A DNA stretch of 64,000 nucleotides from Allosphingosinicella sp042666435 (GCF_042666435.1 NZ_JBHTDC010000001.1:372001-436000), one strand, 5' to 3'; positions 25,423 to 36,976 are shown, counted from the first letter of the stretch. The notes: generated by a model from the letters alone, not told the origin. Translations and numbers: made by a program.

Positions 25423-26097
25423 TTATTGCGCCTTTTCGGCACCTTCGGCCGGAGCGTCCTCGGGAGCGCCTTCGGCCGGTTCGGACGTCGACTCGCCCTC
25501 ATTGGCGGCCTCGTCGGCCGGGGCGGCTTCGGCCTCGGCGGCGGGGGCCTCTTCCGCGGCGGGAGCGGCTTCGGCCTGGGCGGCGGGGGCCTCTTCCGCG
25601 GCAGCTTCCTCGGCGGGAGCGGCTTCGGCCTCGGCGGGAGCCTCCTCGGCTACCGGCGTGGCCTCTTCCCCGGCCTCGGCGACGACCTCTACCGTCTCTT
25701 CCTCGGCGGCGGGCTCTTCAGCCGGAGCGGCGGCCGCGGCAGCGGCAGCCTCGGCGGCTTCGGTTTCCTTGGTGGCACGCTCCTCGGCGCGCTCCTTGGC
25801 CTTCTCGCCCGGCTCGCCCTTCTTGGGGTTGGAACGCGCGGCGCGCTCCAGCAGGCCGGCGGCGTCGAGGAAGCGATGGACGCGATCCGACGGCTTGGCG
25901 CCGACGGACAGCCAATGTTTGGCGCGCTCGGTGTCGAGCTTCACGCGCTCTTCGCTGTCCCTGGGCAGCAGCGGATTGTAGCTGCCGATGCGCTCGATGA
26001 ACTTGCCGTCGCGCGAATTGCGCGAGTCGGTGACGACGATCTTGTAATAAGGACGCTTCTTCGCGCCACCCCGGGCGAGACGGATTGCAACTGCCAT
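25423..26097 (-). CDS. rpsP: Ribosomal protein S16 with long Ala/Glu/Pro tail
   Basis: 224 residues, against about 80-165 in relatives. The first 85 are a normal S16 (MAVAIRLARGGAKKRPYYKI, then GKFIERIGSYNP). From about residue 88 a charged linker leads into a tail of roughly 120 residues made of Ala, Glu and Pro in irregular repeats such as AEEAPAAEAEAAPA. Start 26097 is the family start; upstream codons run through a REP element. Confidence 0.95.
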   Translation of the reverse strand: MAVAIRLARGGAKKRPYYKIVVTDSRNSRDGKFIERIGSYNPLLPRDSEERVKLDTERAKHWLSVGAKPSDRVHRFLDAAGLLERAARSNPKKGEPGEKAKERAEERATKETEAAEAAAAAAAAPAEEPAAEEETVEVVAEAGEEATPVAEEAPAEAEAAPAEEAAAEEAPAAQAEAAPAAEEAPAAEAEAAPADEAANEGESTSEPAEGAPEDAPAEGAEKAQ

Positions 26098-26126
26098 TTG
26101 TTTCTTCCTTTCTTGATAGTTCAGTC

Positions 26127-26210
26127 CGTCATCCCGGCGAAGGCCGGGATCTCCCTTCTTCATCTCCAGAAGGGAAAGGGAGATTCCAGCTTTCGCTGGA
26201 ATGACGGGGT
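26127..26210. repeat. REP element pair between ffh and rpsP
   Basis: CGTCATCCCGGCGAAGGCCG at the left and GATTCCAGCTTTCGCTGGAA at the right, in mirror orientation. It fills most of the 121-base gap between the two genes and could partly stop or stabilise transcripts there. Confidence 0.85.
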
Positions 26211-26218
26211 GGTTTCAC

Positions 26219-27700
26219 TCATTTCTTCATGAATTTGTCGAAGCCGGGCGGAAGGTTGAAGGGCTGCGCCCCGCTTCCCCCCGGAAGACCGGGAAGGCCG
26301 GTCGGGGGCGCTCCCGCGCCGCCGCCGAGCCCGCCCATCATTCCGCCAAGGCCGCCGCCCCCGCCGCCGCCGCCGAACAGCGCGCCGAGCTTGCCGAGGC
26401 CGCCCATCTTCCTGATCTTCTTCATGGCCGTGGCCATTTCCTGGTGCATCTTCAGCAACCGGTTGACCTCCTGAACGGTGGTGCCGGATCCCTTGGCAAC
26501 GCGTATCTTGCGCTTGGCGTTCAACAATTCCGGCTTCGAACGCTCCCTGGGCGTCATCGAGCCGATGATCGCATCGAGGCGCGGGAGCGTCTTGTCGTCC
26601 TGCGCCGCCTGGGCCGCGCCGGCCATCTTCTTCATCCCCGGAAGCATTCCCGCCAGCGCGCCGAGCCCGCCCATGCGCTGCATCTGCATCAACTGGTTGC
26701 GAAGGTCGTTCAAATCGAACTGGCCCTTCGCCATCTTCCGGGCGAGCGCTTCGGCCTCCTCGACCTGGATCGTCTCGCTGGCGCGCTCGACCAGGCTGAC
26801 GACGTCGCCCATGCCAAGGATGCGACCGGCGATGCGCTGGGGATGGAAGGACTCGAGCTTGTCGATGCCTTCCCCGACGCCGGCGAACTTGATCGGCTTG
26901 CCGGTAACGGCGCGCATCGAAAGCGCCGCGCCGCCGCGGGCGTCGCCATCCAGACGCGTGAGGACGACGCCGGTGAGGTCGACCTGTTCGGAAAAGCTCT
27001 TGGCGACGTTGACGGCGTCCTGGCCGGTCAGCGCGTCCACGACGAGCAGGATTTCGGCGGGACTCGAGACCTCGGCGACCGCCTTCATTTCCTCCATCAG
27101 CGCCTGATCGACGTGAAGGCGGCCAGCGGTGTCGAGCAGGACGACGTCGAAGCCCTGCAGCTTGGCCGACTGCAACGCGCGGCGCGCGATCTCGACGGGC
27201 TGCTGGCCGGGCACGATCGGAAGCGTCGCGACCTTCGCCTGGGTGCCGAGCACCGCCAGCTGCTCCTGCGCGGCCGGGCGGGCGACGTCCAGCGACGCCA
27301 TCATCACCCTCTTGCGGCCCTTTTCGGTCAGGCGCCTGGCGATCTTGGCGGTGGTGGTGGTCTTGCCGGACCCCTGAAGGCCGACCATCATCACAACGGC
27401 CGGCGGCGTGACTTCGAGGTCGAGGTCGGACGCATCGGCGCCGAGCATCTCGACCAGGGCGTCGTGGACGATCTTGACGACCTGCTGGCCGGGCGTGACC
27501 GATTTCAGAACCTGCTGGCCGACCGCCTGCTCGGTCGCCTTGTCGACGAATTCGCGGACGACGGGGAGCGCGACATCGGCTTCCAGCAGGGCGATCCGGA
27601 CCTCGCGCATCGCCGCGCGGACGTCGGCCTCGCTCAGCGCTCCGCGGCCGCGAAGGCGGTCGAACACCCCGCTCAGGCGATCGCTCAGACTGTCGAACAT
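26219..27700 (-). CDS. ffh: Signal recognition particle protein Ffh
   Basis: 493 residues. N domain, GTPase G domain (GLQGSGKTTTTAKIARRL, then DTAGRLHVD and TKLDGDARGG) and a Met-rich M domain with MQRMGGLG and MHQEMATAMKKIRKMGG, followed by a Gly-rich tail. Ffh with 4.5S RNA carries ribosomes making membrane proteins to FtsY; both partners are in this window. Start MFDSLSDR at 27700. Confidence 0.97.
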   Translation of the reverse strand: MFDSLSDRLSGVFDRLRGRGALSEADVRAAMREVRIALLEADVALPVVREFVDKATEQAVGQQVLKSVTPGQQVVKIVHDALVEMLGADASDLDLEVTPPAVVMMVGLQGSGKTTTTAKIARRLTEKGRKRVMMASLDVARPAAQEQLAVLGTQAKVATLPIVPGQQPVEIARRALQSAKLQGFDVVLLDTAGRLHVDQALMEEMKAVAEVSSPAEILLVVDALTGQDAVNVAKSFSEQVDLTGVVLTRLDGDARGGAALSMRAVTGKPIKFAGVGEGIDKLESFHPQRIAGRILGMGDVVSLVERASETIQVEEAEALARKMAKGQFDLNDLRNQLMQMQRMGGLGALAGMLPGMKKMAGAAQAAQDDKTLPRLDAIIGSMTPRERSKPELLNAKRKIRVAKGSGTTVQEVNRLLKMHQEMATAMKKIRKMGGLGKLGALFGGGGGGGGLGGMMGGLGGGAGAPPTGLPGLPGGSGAQPFNLPPGFDKFMKK

Positions 27701-27927
27701 TCCGTCTTCCTTCCCTCGAGCGGCCCAACGCAAAAGCGCCGGCGGGCGAAAACTCGCCGGCCAGCGCGCGCCCTTGGACGCTCGATATGCACCTATTCCC
27801 GGAACAGGATGTGGGGCGCATAGCGGGAGAGGCGCGCGAAGGCAAGACGGCGCTCGCCGCGCTTAACCCCATTTTCACTCCGCCCGCCTAACCGGGAGGC
27901 TGGAAGCCGCGGAGACGATGGACGACA

Positions 27928-29565
27928 ATGGCGAGCATGTTCTCGAAAGAGAGGCTGAGCCACGGCCGCGCCGGCGACGGCGATCTCATCATCATCGGCA
28001 TCGCCGTGACCGCGCTGCTGACGCTGGCCGCTTTCGGCAATTATTATTTCGAGGCGCTGCGCGGGCAGCTCGTGCGGCTGGGCGCCGACAATAGCGGCAT
28101 CGTCGTCGGCCTTCTTCTGCTCAACGTCGCGCTGACCATCTACGGCTGGCGCCGCTACCATGACGTGAAGCGGGAAATACTGGAACGCACCGCCGCCGAA
28201 GGCCGCGCGCGGACGCTCGCCTCCACCGATCCGCTCACCGGCTTCCTCAACCGCCGCGCGCTCGGCGGCGCCCTCGAAACCCTCATCATGGCCGCGGCCC
28301 GCAAGAAGCAGGCGGTGGCGATGATGATCATCGACCTAGACGGCTTCAAGACCATCAACGATGTCCATGGCCACCTCACTGGCGACAATCTGCTGCGCAC
28401 CACCGCCGACGTCATCCTCAAGGCGCTGCCGCCCCATTCGGTCGGCGGCCGTCTGGGCGGCGACGAGTTCGCGGCCGCATTCCCGTTCGATCCCGAGATG
28501 GGCGCGGTCGTCGAGGGCATTGCGGGCCAGATCGTCGATCGCCTGGGCAGACCTTTCGACCTCGCCGGCGTCCATACCCACGTCACCGCCTCCGTCGGGA
28601 TCGCGCGATCCGACGACGATTGCGGCGGCATCGACGCCCTGCTGCGCCGCGCCGACATCGCCATGCACGCGGCCAAGAAGCTGGGCCGAGGGCGGTCCGT
28701 CTGGTTCGACGGCAGCATGGAACGCGAGCTTCGCGCCCGAAACGCCGCCGAGGCCGGCCTCCGCCACGGCATCCCGCTCGGCGAGTTCGTCCCCTATTTT
28801 GAGCAGCAGATCGATCTCGCCAGCGGCAGCCTTCACGGCTTCGAGATGCTCGCTCGCTGGCGGCATCCGGAGAATGGAATTGTCACCCCCGACGAATTTA
28901 TCGGCGTCGCCGAGGAATGCGGGCTGATCGGCGACCTGTCACTGTCGGTGATGCGGCAGGCCTTCGAGGAAGCCAGGGGCTGGGATCCCCGGCTGATGCT
29001 GTCGGTCAACATCTCGCCCGCGCAACTCAAGGATCCCTGGCTCGCGCAGCGTATGCTGAAGCTGCTGGTCGAGACCGGCTTTCCCGCCGAGCGGCTCGAG
29101 GTCGAGATCACCGAAAGCTCGCTGTTCGAGAATCTCGGTCTCGCCCAGTCGATCGTCGGAAGCCTCAAGAATCAGGGCATCCGCCTCGCGCTCGACGATT
29201 TCGGCACCGGCTACTCCTCCCTCGCCCATCTTCGGGCGCTGCCCTTCGACCGGATCAAGATCGACCGCAGCTTCGTCTCGTCGATCAACGACAATCCGGA
29301 GAGCGCGGCGATCGTGAACGCGATCACCCGCCTCGCCGACAGCCTCAACCTGGCCGTGACGGCGGAGGGCATCGAGGACGAGCTGATCGAGGCGCGGCTG
29401 CGCGCGATCGGCAGCTACAAGGGCCAGGGCTGGAAGTTCGGGCGGCCGATGCCGGCCGACGCCGTGCGCCGGCTGCTGGCCGAACGCAACCTGCTGGCCG
29501 CCGGGCGGCAGGAGCCGCCGAGGAGACGGCTCAACAATCGGGATCGCACGCGCCGCTCCCGCTGA
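27928..29565 (+). CDS. Membrane-bound diguanylate cyclase/phosphodiesterase (GGDEF-EAL)
   Basis: 545 residues. Two membrane segments (about 20-40 and 58-75), then a GGDEF domain with an intact GRLGGDEF, then an EAL domain. The EAL signature reads FEMLARW (EML), while the other catalytic features are kept: NISPAQL, EITESSLF, DDFGTGYSS, KIDRSF, AEGIED and KGQGWKFGRP. The protein probably makes or breaks cyclic di-GMP; which activity dominates is unclear. The start region has only a weak ribosome site. Confidence 0.92.
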   Translation: MASMFSKERLSHGRAGDGDLIIIGIAVTALLTLAAFGNYYFEALRGQLVRLGADNSGIVVGLLLLNVALTIYGWRRYHDVKREILERTAAEGRARTLASTDPLTGFLNRRALGGALETLIMAAARKKQAVAMMIIDLDGFKTINDVHGHLTGDNLLRTTADVILKALPPHSVGGRLGGDEFAAAFPFDPEMGAVVEGIAGQIVDRLGRPFDLAGVHTHVTASVGIARSDDDCGGIDALLRRADIAMHAAKKLGRGRSVWFDGSMERELRARNAAEAGLRHGIPLGEFVPYFEQQIDLASGSLHGFEMLARWRHPENGIVTPDEFIGVAEECGLIGDLSLSVMRQAFEEARGWDPRLMLSVNISPAQLKDPWLAQRMLKLLVETGFPAERLEVEITESSLFENLGLAQSIVGSLKNQGIRLALDDFGTGYSSLAHLRALPFDRIKIDRSFVSSINDNPESAAIVNAITRLADSLNLAVTAEGIEDELIEARLRAIGSYKGQGWKFGRPMPADAVRRLLAERNLLAAGRQEPPRRRLNNRDRTRRSR

Positions 29566-29616
29566 TGCGCGGCCCGAAGGTGGACTTGGGCCCTGCCGCT
29601 CACTAGATCGCGCGCC

Positions 29617-30417
29617 ATGCGGCGCTTTCATAAAATGCACGGCCTCGGCAACGATTTCGTCATCTTCGACGCCCGCGAGGAGCCGGTCGAGATGGACGGA
29701 GCGCGCGCGCGCGCCATCGCCGATCGCCGGACCGGCATAGGCTGCGACCAGCTGATCGTGATGGAGCCGTCGGCGCGGGCCGATTTCAGGATGCGCATCT
29801 TCAACGCCGACGGCGGCGAGGTCGAGGCCTGCGGCAACGCCGCGCGCTGCGTGGCGCTGCTCGCGGGCGGCGATGCCCGTATCGAGACGGCGGGCGGCAT
29901 CATCACGGGGTCCGCGCAAGGCGGCGGAGCCAGGATCGACATGGGCGAGCCGCGCTTCGCCTGGGACGAAATACCCCTTGGCTATGCGATGGACACGGCG
30001 GCGATGCCGGTCGGATGGGAATATCTCCAGCAGCCCGCCGCGATCAATGTCGGCAATCCTCATATCGTCTTCTTCGTCGAGGATAGCGGGGCGGTCGAGC
30101 TGGAGCGACTGGGGCCGCTGATCGAACGGGATCCGCTTTTTCCCGACCGGGTCAATGTCGGCGTCGCTTCGATGGAGGACGGCGCGATTAGGCTCCGCGT
30201 CTGGGAACGGGGCGCGGGCCTCACTCTGGCCTGCGGCACCGGCGCCTGCGCGGCCGCCGTCGCGGGCATAAGGCGGGGCTTGGTGGCGAGCCCGGTCGAG
30301 GTGCGGCTGCCCGGCGGCGCGCTGACGATAGAATGGAAGGCCGGAACTCCCATCCGCATGAGCGGCCCGGCCACCCATGTCTTCAACGGCGAGATCGATC
30401 TGGCGGCGCTCGCATGA
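29617..30417 (+). CDS. dapF: Diaminopimelate epimerase
   Basis: 266 residues. Both catalytic Cys motifs are present: EACGNAARC and LACGTGACAAA. It converts LL- to meso-diaminopimelate for lysine and peptidoglycan. It begins an operon dapF-mtaB-ftsY-yciB; mtaB overlaps it by ATGA. Confidence 0.97.
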   Translation: MRRFHKMHGLGNDFVIFDAREEPVEMDGARARAIADRRTGIGCDQLIVMEPSARADFRMRIFNADGGEVEACGNAARCVALLAGGDARIETAGGIITGSAQGGGARIDMGEPRFAWDEIPLGYAMDTAAMPVGWEYLQQPAAINVGNPHIVFFVEDSGAVELERLGPLIERDPLFPDRVNVGVASMEDGAIRLRVWERGAGLTLACGTGACAAAVAGIRRGLVASPVEVRLPGGALTIEWKAGTPIRMSGPATHVFNGEIDLAALA

Positions 30418-31673
30418 GCGTGGAGGTCGTCTCGATGGGCTGCCGCCTCAACGCCGCGGAAAGCGAGGCGATACGCCTGCTCGCCGCTGAGGAGGACGAT
30501 CTCATCGTCGTCAACAGCTGTGCCGTCACCAACGAAGCCATGCGCCAGGCGCGTCAGGCGATCCGCAAGGCCAAGCGCGCCCGGCCCGAGGCGCGGGTGA
30601 TCGTGACCGGCTGCGCCGCGCAGGTGGAGCCGGAGACTTTCGCCAGGATGCCGGAGGTGACGCGCGTGCTGGGGAACAGGGAGAAATTCGACCCCGCCTC
30701 GTTCGACTTTTTGCTTCCTGGACAGGCAAAAATCCAGGTTTCCGACATCATGGCGGTTCGCGATACCGCCCCGCATCTCGCCACCGCCTTCGCCGAGCAT
30801 ACGCGGGCGTTCGTCGAGGTGCAGAATGGCTGCGACCATCGCTGCACCTTTTGCATCATCCCTTTTGGGCGCGGGAACAGCCGGTCGGTTCCGGCCGGAC
30901 TGGTCGTCGATCGGATCAAGGCGCTGGCCGACGAGGGTTATCGGGAAGTCGTGCTGACCGGCGTCGACGTCACCAGCTACGGTCCCGATCTGCCGGGCAG
31001 CCCGACCCTCGGCCAGTTGGTGGAACGCATCTTCCGCCACGTTCCCGCCCTCCCCCGCCTGCGCCTCTCGTCGCTCGACAGCGTCGAGATAGACGAGCGG
31101 CTGGAGGAGTTGATCTGCCATGAGCCGCGCTTCATGCCGCACCTCCATATGAGCTTTCAATCGGGCGACGACATGATCCTCAAGCGGATGAAGCGGCGCC
31201 ACAGCCGGGCGCAGGCGATCGAGACCGTCGCGCGGCTCAAGGCGAGGCGGCCGGACATTGCGATCGGCGCCGATCTCATCGCCGGGTTCCCGACCGAAAC
31301 CAACGAAATGGCCGAAAACAGCCTGCGCCTGATCGACGAGTGTGACATCGTCATGGGCCACATCTTCCCTTATTCGCCGAAGGAAGGCACTCCGGCGGCA
31401 CACATGCCGCAAGTGGGCCAGACGCTGGTCAAGGAACGTGCGAGAAAGCTCCGCTCGGCGACGGCGCGGCGCAAGGCTTTGTGGTTGCAGGGGCTCGTGG
31501 GGACGGAACAGAAGGTGCTGATCGAGCGGAGCGGGGATCGAGGACATGCGGAGAATTTCGCCCCTGTCCATCTTCGTCATTCCGGCGAAAGCGGCCATGA
31601 CGCGGTTGGGCGGATTTTGAGGACCAGAATCATCGGAATAGAAAATGGCACGCCGATCGGAGAAGCGGTTTGA
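30414..31673 (+). CDS. mtaB: tRNA N6-threonylcarbamoyladenosine methylthiotransferase MtaB
   Basis: 419 residues. MTTase N-terminal Cys (SMGCRLNAAES, NSCAVTNEA, VTGCAAQ), radical-SAM triad CDHRCTFC, and a C-terminal TRAM-like part. It adds methylthio to t6A37 of tRNA, so it acts after TsaE's pathway. In the C-terminal part a 28-base REP-like hairpin is read in frame (see the repeat at 31575), giving an atypical LRHSGESGHDA. It overlaps dapF by ATGA and ftsY by TTGA. Confidence 0.93.
   Translation: MSVEVVSMGCRLNAAESEAIRLLAAEEDDLIVVNSCAVTNEAMRQARQAIRKAKRARPEARVIVTGCAAQVEPETFARMPEVTRVLGNREKFDPASFDFLLPGQAKIQVSDIMAVRDTAPHLATAFAEHTRAFVEVQNGCDHRCTFCIIPFGRGNSRSVPAGLVVDRIKALADEGYREVVLTGVDVTSYGPDLPGSPTLGQLVERIFRHVPALPRLRLSSLDSVEIDERLEELICHEPRFMPHLHMSFQSGDDMILKRMKRRHSRAQAIETVARLKARRPDIAIGADLIAGFPTETNEMAENSLRLIDECDIVMGHIFPYSPKEGTPAAHMPQVGQTLVKERARKLRSATARRKALWLQGLVGTEQKVLIERSGDRGHAENFAPVHLRHSGESGHDAVGRILRTRIIGIENGTPIGEAV
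31575..31602. repeat. Compact REP-like hairpin inside mtaB
   Basis: 28 bases matching the reverse complement of the intergenic REP at 63539-63566 at 24 of 28 positions. The CGTCAT/ATGACG ends and the GAAA loop are kept. It is in frame with mtaB. Confidence 0.7.
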
Positions 31674-32608
31674 GCGAGAGTCCCTGGCTTGAGCGGCTGC
31701 GCGGCGGGTTCAAGAAGACATCGGATCGGCTGGGAGACAATCTCAGCGGCCTCTTCACCAAGTCCGCGCTGGACGAGGAAGTGCTCGACGAGATCGAGGA
31801 AGCGCTGATCGCGTCCGATCTAGGCCCGGCGACCGCCGCCAAGGTGCGCGACAGGCTGGCGCGCGAGCGGTTTGAGCGCGGTCTTTCCGAGGCCGGTGTT
31901 CGCGAAATCGTGGCGGAGGAGCTGGCCAAAATTCTGGCCCCCGTCGCGGTGCCGCTGGAGATCGATGCCTTCCCGCGGCCGCAGGTTATCCTGGTCGTCG
32001 GCGTCAACGGTTCCGGCAAGACGACCACCATCGCCAAGCTCGCCCACCTTTTCCTCGAACAGGATTACGGCGTTCTCCTCGCCGCCGGCGATACGTTCCG
32101 CGCCGCTGCGATCGGCCAGCTCAAAATCTGGGCGGACCGGATCGGCGTGCCGATCATCACCGGCCCGGAAGGCGGCGATCCTTCCGCCGTCGTTTTCGAC
32201 GGCGTGAAGAAGGCGACGGCGGAAGGGATCGACGTGCTGATCGTCGATACCGCCGGCCGCCTGCAGAACAAGAAGGCTTTGATGGACGAGCTCGCCAAGA
32301 TCAGGCGCGTGCTCGGACGGCTCAACCCGGCGGCGCCGCATGACGTGGTACTCGTGCTCGACGCGACGACGGGCCAGAATGCGCTCAGTCAGATCGAGGT
32401 ATTCAAGGAAGTATCGGGCGTGACCGGTCTCGTCATGACCAAGCTCGACGGCACCGCGCGCGGCGGGGTCCTCGTCGCCGCCGCCGAACGACATGGCCTC
32501 CCCATCCACGCCATCGGCGTCGGCGAGGGCATGGACGACCTCCGCCCGTTCGAAGCGGATGAAGCCGCCCGCGCGATCGCCGGCGTACCGAAAGAAAGTG
32601 AAGCATGA
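31670..32608 (+). CDS. ftsY: Signal recognition particle receptor FtsY
   Basis: 312 residues, TTG start overlapping the mtaB stop. N domain followed by the GTPase domain: GVNGSGKTTTIAKLA, LAAGDTFRAAAIGQL, DTAGRLQNK and TKLDGTARGG. The long acidic N-terminal region of E. coli FtsY is missing, as in many alphaproteobacteria. It docks Ffh-ribosome complexes on the inner membrane. Confidence 0.96.
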   Translation: MSESPWLERLRGGFKKTSDRLGDNLSGLFTKSALDEEVLDEIEEALIASDLGPATAAKVRDRLARERFERGLSEAGVREIVAEELAKILAPVAVPLEIDAFPRPQVILVVGVNGSGKTTTIAKLAHLFLEQDYGVLLAAGDTFRAAAIGQLKIWADRIGVPIITGPEGGDPSAVVFDGVKKATAEGIDVLIVDTAGRLQNKKALMDELAKIRRVLGRLNPAAPHDVVLVLDATTGQNALSQIEVFKEVSGVTGLVMTKLDGTARGGVLVAAAERHGLPIHAIGVGEGMDDLRPFEADEAARAIAGVPKESEA

Positions 32609-33210
32609 CCGACGCCGCCAAACCGAAGCCGCATGGCGGCCTCAGCTTCGCGCTCGATTTCGGGCCGCTGCTCGCCTTCTTCGTCGCCTACAAATTCACC
32701 GGAATCATCATGGGCACGGCGGTGTTCATGGCGGCGATCGTCGTGGCGCTCGTCGTCTCGGTGGCGGTGCTGAAGCGCGTTTCTCCGATGACCTGGATTT
32801 CGGCCGTTCTCGTGGTCGGCTTCGGAGGCCTCACCATCTACCTGAACGATCCGCGCTTCATCCAGCTCAAGCCGACGATCATCTATTCCGGTTTCGCTCT
32901 GCTGCTTTTCGCCGGCCTCGCGGCCCGAAAGCCGTTGCTCCGCTACGTGTTCGGGCCGATCTTCGAGGGATTGAACGAGGCCGGATGGCTCAAGCTGTCG
33001 CGCAACTGGGCGATCTTCTTCGCCGCCATGGCCGTCGTCAACGAGGGTCTGCGCGCCTGGCTGTCCTTCGATGCCTGGCTGACGGTGAAGGTGTGGGGTG
33101 TCACGATCCTGTCCATGGCTTTCGCTTTGGCCAACATACCGATGCTGCTGCGCCACGGCTTCAGCGTCGCCGAAGTCAAGGAAGAGCCGCCGATCCCGCC
33201 GCAGGGTTGA
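32605..33210 (+). CDS. yciB: Inner-membrane-spanning protein YciB / septation protein A
   Basis: 201 residues with five or six membrane segments. Family features include LLAFFVAYKF, LNDPRFIQLKPTIIY and AGWLKLSRNWAIFF. It is implicated in septation and envelope integrity. It overlaps ftsY by ATGA; the C-terminus has a short Pro/Glu tail. Confidence 0.93.
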   Translation: MTDAAKPKPHGGLSFALDFGPLLAFFVAYKFTGIIMGTAVFMAAIVVALVVSVAVLKRVSPMTWISAVLVVGFGGLTIYLNDPRFIQLKPTIIYSGFALLLFAGLAARKPLLRYVFGPIFEGLNEAGWLKLSRNWAIFFAAMAVVNEGLRAWLSFDAWLTVKVWGVTILSMAFALANIPMLLRHGFSVAEVKEEPPIPPQG

Positions 33211-33236
33211 GCGCGATTTCGAGGGGAAAGAACCAG

Positions 33237-34171
<935 letters not shown>

Positions 34172-34175
<4 letters not shown>

Positions 34176-34948
34176 GCGCAGGCGGCTTCAACGGCCACGG
34201 CGTCTGGGCCGTCTACCGCTTCGAGATGGCGCGGGCGCTTCGCACGTGGTTGCAGAGCGTGGTGACGCCGGTCATCACCACGTCGCTCTATTTCATCGTG
34301 TTCGGCGCCGCCATCGGGTCGCGGATGACCGAGATCGGCGGCGTGGATTACGGCGCATTCATCGTGCCCGGCCTCATCATGCTGTCGCTGTTCACGCAGA
34401 GCATATTCAACGCGAGCTTCGGGATTTATTTTCCGAAATTCACCGGCACGATCTACGAGATTCTCTCCGCCCCCATCTCCACCCTGGAGATCGTGATCGC
34501 CTATGTCGGCGCGGCCGCGACCAAGTCGGTGGTGCTGGGCCTCATCATCCTGGCCACCGCGACCCTGTTCGTGCCGATCCAGGTCGTGCATCCCGTCTGG
34601 ATGATCGCCTTCCTGCTGCTGATCGCGACCACGTTCAGCCTGTTCGGCTTCATCATCGGCATCTGGGCGAAGAGCTTCGAGCAATTGAACTTCATCCCGA
34701 TGCTGATCGTCACCCCCCTCACCTTCCTGGGCGGCGCCTTCTATTCGATCGACATGCTGCCCGAGCCGTGGCGGACGGTCACCCTGTTCAATCCGGTGGT
34801 CTATCTCATCAGCGGCTTCCGCTGGAGCTTCTACGGCACGTCGGACGTGGGCGTGGCCGTCAGCCTGGTGGCCACCCTCGGGTTCTTCTTCCTCTGCCTC
34901 GGCGCCGTCGCCTGGATCTTCAAGACCGGCTACCGGCTGAAGAGCTAG
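34172..34948 (+). CDS. ABC-2 type transporter permease
   Basis: 258 residues with six hydrophobic segments and the ABC-2 motif LTFLGGAFYSIDMLPEPWR before the last loop. It is the membrane half of the exporter encoded by the preceding gene. The substrate is unknown. Confidence 0.93.
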
Positions 34949-34965
34949 GTTTGCAGATATGCTTC

Positions 34966-35032
34966 CGTTCCCCGGCGAAAGCCGGGGTCCAGCGGCGCCG
35001 GCTGGCGACTGGGTCCCGGCTTTCGCCGGGAC
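34966..35032. repeat. REP element pair
   Basis: CGTTCCCCGGCGAAAGCCGG and GGTCCCGGCTTTCGCCGGGA in mirror orientation between the convergent permease and sodB genes, where it probably ends both transcripts. Confidence 0.85.
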
Positions 35033-35053
35033 ACAGCAGTATGCGGGTCCGCC

Positions 35054-35662
35054 TCAGCCCACCGCCTTGGCGAAATGCCCGGCGACCTTCTCCCAATTCA
35101 CCACGTCCCACCACGCCTTCAGATAGTCCGCCCGGCGATTGTTATACTTGAGATAATAAGCATGCTCCCAGACGTCGTTGCCGAGGATGGGAACGCCTTT
35201 CACGGGTGCGTCATCCATCAGCGGATTGTCCTGATTGGGCGTGGCGGTCACCTGAAGCTCGCCCGACGGGTTGACGATCAGCCACACCCAGCCCGAGCCG
35301 AACTGGCCGACCCCGGCCTCGTTGAACTTGGTCTTGAGCGCGTCGAACGACCCGAAGGCCTGATCGATCGTCTCGGCCAGGCGGCCCGAAGGCCCGCCCC
35401 CGCTTGGACCCATGATCTCCCAGAAGAAGCTGTGATTCCAATGGCCGCCGCCATTGTTGCGCACCTTCTTTGACGCCGACGAGATGCCGGCGAGAATCTC
35501 CTCCAGGCTCTTTCCTTCGAGCCCTTCCTCCGTGACGCCTTCGTTCAGTTTGTCCACATAAGCCTGATGGTGCTTGTCGTGATGGAGCTGCATCGTCTGC
35601 GCGTCTATGACGGGCTCCAGCGCGTCGAAGGCGTAAGGCAGATCGGGAAGCGTGAAGGCCAT
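35054..35662 (-). CDS. sodB: Superoxide dismutase, Fe/Mn family
   Basis: 202 residues. Metal ligands lie in MQLHHDKHHQ (His27), GGHWNHSFFW and DVWEHAYY. The start at MAFTLPDLPY matches the family. It dismutates superoxide in the cytoplasm. Sequence near the second ligand and FGSGWVWL looks closer to Fe-type enzymes, but the metal cannot be fixed by eye. Bases 35663-35771 hold only its leader and the pspF end. Confidence 0.95.
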   Translation of the reverse strand: MAFTLPDLPYAFDALEPVIDAQTMQLHHDKHHQAYVDKLNEGVTEEGLEGKSLEEILAGISSASKKVRNNGGGHWNHSFFWEIMGPSGGGPSGRLAETIDQAFGSFDALKTKFNEAGVGQFGSGWVWLIVNPSGELQVTATPNQDNPLMDDAPVKGVPILGNDVWEHAYYLKYNNRRADYLKAWWDVVNWEKVAGHFAKAVG

Positions 35663-35771
35663 GGCGTGTTTCTCCTGTGCTGGGGTCATACCCGCCTAAC
35701 GCGGTCGCCGCGCGAATGGGCAAATATTTTTCGATCAGCCGCGCCCAGGGACTCGATCAGGCGGCGGAGCC

Positions 35772-36797
<1,026 letters not shown>

Positions 36798-36898
36798 TCC
36801 CAATGTTTGGGGCCACGCACCATGTTTTGGCAAGAGGAAAGTGGCTCAGCAGCGCCTGACCGGACGTCATTTCCTTGGATTTCCGCCGTTCCCGCAGT

Positions 36899-36916
36899 TT
36901 GGCATACCTCTTGTAA
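36899..36916 (+). promoter_or_regulatory. Probable sigma54 promoter of the psp operon
   Basis: TTGGCATACCTCTTGTAAA gives GG-N10-GT spacing, one base off the -24/-12 consensus GG-N10-GC. It lies between pspF and the first small gene of the operon, where PspF-dependent promoters are found. Confidence 0.5.
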
Positions 36917-36976
36917 AGAAGAGAACATCATCGCCGGAACAAGGCGAAACGGAAACTCAATTCAGGGAGCAGCATC

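Noticed and set aside
24628..26232. A Gly/Leu-rich frame of 534 codons opposite rimM and rpsP
   Set aside because: The apparent Gly-rich repeats are the antisense of the Ala/Glu tail of S16.
28800..28870. The EAL domain being dead because the motif reads EML
   Set aside because: The catalytic Glu and all other metal-binding motifs are kept; the middle residue of EAL varies in active enzymes.
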